A DNA stretch of 64,000 nucleotides from Aphis gossypii (Eukaryota > Arthropoda > Insecta > Hemiptera > Aphididae), in NCBI RefSeq assembly GCF_020184175.1, contig NC_065533.1:63526351-63590350 (forward strand). Direction: 5' to 3'. The notes beneath the pieces are model-generated. The model was not told where the DNA came from. It made no database searches and worked only from the letters and a program-made list of their open reading frames with translations. The translations under genes and the position numbers were made by a program. Positions 60,201 through 64,000 of this stretch are shown piece after piece. Every line of letters starts with the position of its first letter. Position 1 is the first letter of the stretch.

Positions 60201-63200
60201 AAAAACAAATCAAAAATAAACAATTTTCTGGCAGAACCCATTAAGTCATTATACTTAAGATAAAATATACTCGACGAATCATCTAAAATATACAACATGT
60301 GTTCATTTTCACTTGATTTTTTGCTATAGTTTAACGTGTACACTATGTTGCATTTCATCAGTCAGATTTCATTCCGCGAGAGTACATAGCTTTCTTAAGA
60401 CACGAGATATTCATTTTGAGAAACCAAAAAAATATTCTAATAATTACCGTTAGGTTAAAAATTACCGTTAAGGCATGTTAGAGATATGTATCAACTATTT
60501 AAAAGTAAATACGCAAATTTTAACGATCGTGGAAAGAGAGACGAGCACGTATAGTCACTGTTGACATTTTTTAAGATTCTATTTCGATAAGTAACACAAT
60601 GCATTTTATAATTTGAATCACAACTATAAAATTAAACAGACACTCAACTTTTGACATTGATTTAAAAAAGTTTGTTTTTTACGTGTTTTTTTTCATTTTT
60701 TTGTAAAAGTTCAAAAAATATGGACACAGAATTATATCTCTTCCCACTGTTGACCGAGTAAAAAAGCGTATTTCAAGGACAGAGAATACGTGACATATGG
60801 CCAAAAATCTCAAAAGATCAATGTGTTCAAGTGGAACTCAACGATGCGACATTTTGGTTTAATTTAAATTTTAAATGAATGGAAACATGCTTTCCATTAT
60901 CATACCTTGTATCAAACCATATGCATGTACGCCGTAATATCGATCCAACATTTTGAAATATCTAATTCACTGCTGACGCAAAGCAAGCTTTTGACCTTCC
61001 GTAGCACGTAAATGGTTTTCTTTATAAATCAACTTTCAATTTCGTAACGATATTTACTTATAAATAAATCACTAGTTGTATTACCATAAACATTGTTTAG
61101 ATGTATTTACATGTTTCAGTGTTCGAAATAATATTTATAAAAAATTTTAAATGAAGTTAATATTATGTAATTGAATAAAAATTATTTCTAAACCAATTTG
61201 TGTGGTGGAAAAACTTAAACCGTTCATCGTATCAAATGATGAAAGATGGAACTATTGAAATAAATTTCATTAACTTAGAGGTTTAACGTAATACTATTTG
61301 TTAAAATTATTTTCACGATTATAATAATCTCTAAATTTCACACTACAACAATTTAACAATTAAAACAAACTAAGTATAATAATCATTTTATTCGTACTAA
61401 AGATACAGTTTTAATTTTTAATTTTTTATCGAAACAGTTTTATTGAATTTAATTAAATCTGTGTTCATTTAATGATCTCACAGTGATATTAAAAAAAAAA
61501 AAAATGTTAACGATGTAGGTATATTCAGACCAGGCGTGATAAAAATGGTTTATTTTTTTTTCATCACTATATTGCCGTTTCCACGTGTTGTCTATTAATT
61601 TTGTCTATTAAACTTATTAATTAGTATCGTAGCATTGTACAAATTGTAAAATTTTTTTAAAAATTACCTCGAAGAAATGCATTAAAACTTATTCTATGAA
61701 TCTTTTGAAGAACTACATTAACATACACATAAGTTGTTCATACTACCGTCTATAGCATCAATAGAATTATCGTATTTAATAAATACGAATATTAAAATAG
61801 TTAAATTTGAATTCGTAAAATTACTTTACTAATGTATTTATTATTTTTGATATGTAACAAAGAACAACGACTTTTCTAGATAAAACTTTTTATTTGTAAA
61901 TAAATGTTCATTAGTAGAAGTTTTGAATAATGAGAAGTAAACTATATTTTTATTCTAGTTTTATATAGAACCTTTTCACACTAGGTATTTCAAAGAACAA
62001 TATAGGTAACAGATTCAAAAATTGTGAAATATTATCTGCTAATTAGTTATAAGTTACTTTTGAAAAGTTACTACGTGGAACATTTTTGTCCTAAGGCTAT
62101 AAATAGTTGAAACAAAATAATTTTTAGTTCCTATGCAGTTAAAATTGTATTTATTGATGTATAAATGGATATAAAATAATCTTATGAATATTAACCAAAA
62201 TATCGTAAAAACCCAGTATGCTTATTATAGTCCTACATGTGTATGTTTGTATATCGTATATATATTAACTTCATGAATTTTTAAATTTATACAATCATCA
62301 TTAAACTATGCTTATATAATTTATATTCGTTTAATTAAACTAAGATACTCGACAAAAATTCAAATTCATCCAAAACATCGATAGTCGCACGTCAAAGTGT
62401 AATATTATACGTGTACGATATCTGTCATTGTAAGAGTTTTATTACGGATAAAAAAATGTGCCTATTTCATGCACATTAAAATTTAAAACTTATATAATGT
62501 AACCACAACGAGTGGGCGTCACATCACGTCATCGGGCTCACGAATACAATTTATAATATTATTATGATATTATTATGTGGTCATCACATTATTGTGTTGT
62601 GGTGTCGTCTCAGTTAGAGTCAATTAATGAAAACACTGTCGACGTGAAATATTACCTAACCATAATATAGATACCAATTTATATGAAAAAAATAAAAAGT
62701 TTTTCAAATAAAAGTATAATACTAATTTTTATACTCATTAAATGCCATTAAACATTGAATTATTTTAACACATTATATTATTATGATATAAATTAGAATG
62801 TTCCAAAAGTTAAAATTAGAATAAGTTCACAGATAAAAGAAAAACGGCCAGGCTTGTGGCTTTGGTAACTATAAATAAAGATAGAATTTCAATACAAAAA
62901 TGTATTATTTATTTGGTGTTCTAGAACAATATATTAAAAGTACATATTATTATGATTTGTTTCATGAAATAGATACTTCAAAAGTAAAACATTTATTTTG
63001 TATTTTGTAATTTGTATGGTATATCATTTATTTTATTTTATTTTTGTTGAGACGAAACACATATATCTTAATTTTTTTTTCAAAACGTAAAGCATTCTCT
63101 TTAAAATATATTTTATTGTTAAGTATCCTAACCTTGAGGACCTACTTTATAATACTTTAATATGACCTTTTTATACTTTATGTCTGCAAATTTGAAATGA

Positions 63201-63810
63201 ATACTTTTTATTTTGTTCGTTTGAAATACATTATGAGTTTTCTAGTACAGTGCTAACATTATAAAGTGATCCCAGTACCTAACCAATTAATTAAAACTGT
63301 AATTTAGAATTTTTTCGTTTCCCTTGATTTTAGATTTAAATGTTACTTTTCTGTATCTGTAACATCGAATCGTATTATTTTTATCAATGTTTATCAATTT
63401 AATCGTTCTAAATGTTTGTAAATATTGTACTATTTTTAGTATGTTTAATATATAGGGTTTCTAATTAAACAATTTTTTGTCACATGATACACTAAAAATA
63501 ATTACCTAACTTACTTTCTTTAATAATGCTGTAAATGTTCTTCTAAATCCTTGTAATATTAAGTAGTGACCTGTGACAATAAAAACCATTTTTTTCTTTC
63601 GATTTTTTCGAATTTACTAATGTAAATTATTTAGTAGATATTATATTTTTTTGAAAATTTTTATATTATACTGCAGAATTCAAAATTTCATAGTTATTAA
63701 CATATTTATTTTACTATAGTCAATGGTTTTACAAAAATACAAAATAGATATTGGATATGTTAATCTAGTATTTATTATACTTGACAACTTTCTTAACATT
63801 TGATTCCCAG
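54245..63810. other. AT-rich non-coding stretch
   Basis: No gene could be supported. A CpG-containing island at about 56030-56320 includes a TATAAAAG box at 56306-56313 and might be a promoter. A TA-rich tract lies at 57478-57530. Open frames elsewhere are short and hydrophobic, as expected by chance in AT-rich DNA. Confidence 0.4.
56306..56313 (+). promoter_or_regulatory. Candidate TATA box in a CpG-containing island
   Basis: TATAAAAG follows a run of CpG-bearing words (ACGCGTGCGTGC). No convincing initiator sits 25-35 bp downstream and no gene start is recognised nearby, so this is tentative. Confidence 0.2.
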
Positions 63811-64000
63811 GTCTGATGAAAACCATTCGACAATGGTAAGTTTTATTTTATTATTTTTTTTTGTCAAAGTTCATTATGAAATAATTTTTGATTGGCCTCA
63901 ATAGTAATAGTTGTGTACAGATACAGAATGTTCGTTGCGGTTTGAACGCGGACGCCAAGTATATACACTATGTCGTTTTCTTGGTCAGGTCATTAAAACA
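63811..64000 (+). CDS. Candidate exon pair running off the right edge
   Basis: A TTGATTCCCAG acceptor precedes a 25-nt segment (63811-63835), followed by ATG|GTAAGT. After an 85-nt intron-like stretch ending TTGTGTACAG, the frame continues from 63921 without a stop to the window end (SDENHSTM, then IQNVRCGLNADAKYIHYVVF and on). Phases agree across the junction and the second part is less AT-rich with several CpG. The minus strand is also open over much of the second part, and I do not recognise the protein, so this may be chance. Confidence 0.22.

Overview
This is an AT-rich animal nuclear window, most likely from a sap-sucking insect and probably an aphid. The evidence is: very long AT-rich introns, split genes with GT-AG borders, insect-type retrotransposons, a TTAGG (insect telomere unit) array, and an interspersed repeat carrying a 'GATTCTGAACGGAG' core that I associate with aphid genomes. 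No bacterial genes, CRISPR arrays or rRNA genes were seen. The species is an inference.

Host gene. Two coding exons on the minus strand can be supported, at 37302-37515 and 32505-32636. The second encodes the start of a synaptotagmin C2A domain, most like synaptotagmin-7. The first leaves in phase 0 and the second enters in phase 0, so they splice cleanly. The rest of C2A, C2B and the N-terminal membrane anchor are not visible. Most of the window is therefore probably intron of this gene: more than 32 kb to the left of the C2A exon, and perhaps much of the sequence to the right.

Mobile elements. (1) 878-4769, minus strand: a decayed Jockey-type LINE with zinc-knuckle ORF1, endonuclease and YADD reverse transcriptase remnants. 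A short TTAGG array interrupts its endonuclease. (2) 16428-17930, plus strand: a 5'-truncated, GC-rich R1-type LINE. It has a 9-bp target duplication, a 3' stem-loop and a poly(A) tail. (3) 20504-26797, plus strand: a very young Gypsy-type LTR element. Its two 743-bp LTRs differ only by two 1-bp indels. It has a 4-bp target duplication, a tRNA-Ser primer site, a long repeat-bearing leader, an intact 435-aa gag and a protease with an altered active site. Reverse transcriptase, RNase H and integrase are absent. It looks like a recently mobilised, gag-only, non-autonomous family, and it is the most interesting object here.

Other content is small repeats: microsatellites, a MITE-like element at 9459-9632, an inverted-end repeat at about 19700-20403 with a second partial copy near 50053-50108, a diverged direct repeat at 53093/54177, and a diverged tandem pair at 31463-31625. 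There is one GC-rich island of unknown nature at about 10990-11440. A possible pair of plus-strand exons runs off the right edge (63811-64000).
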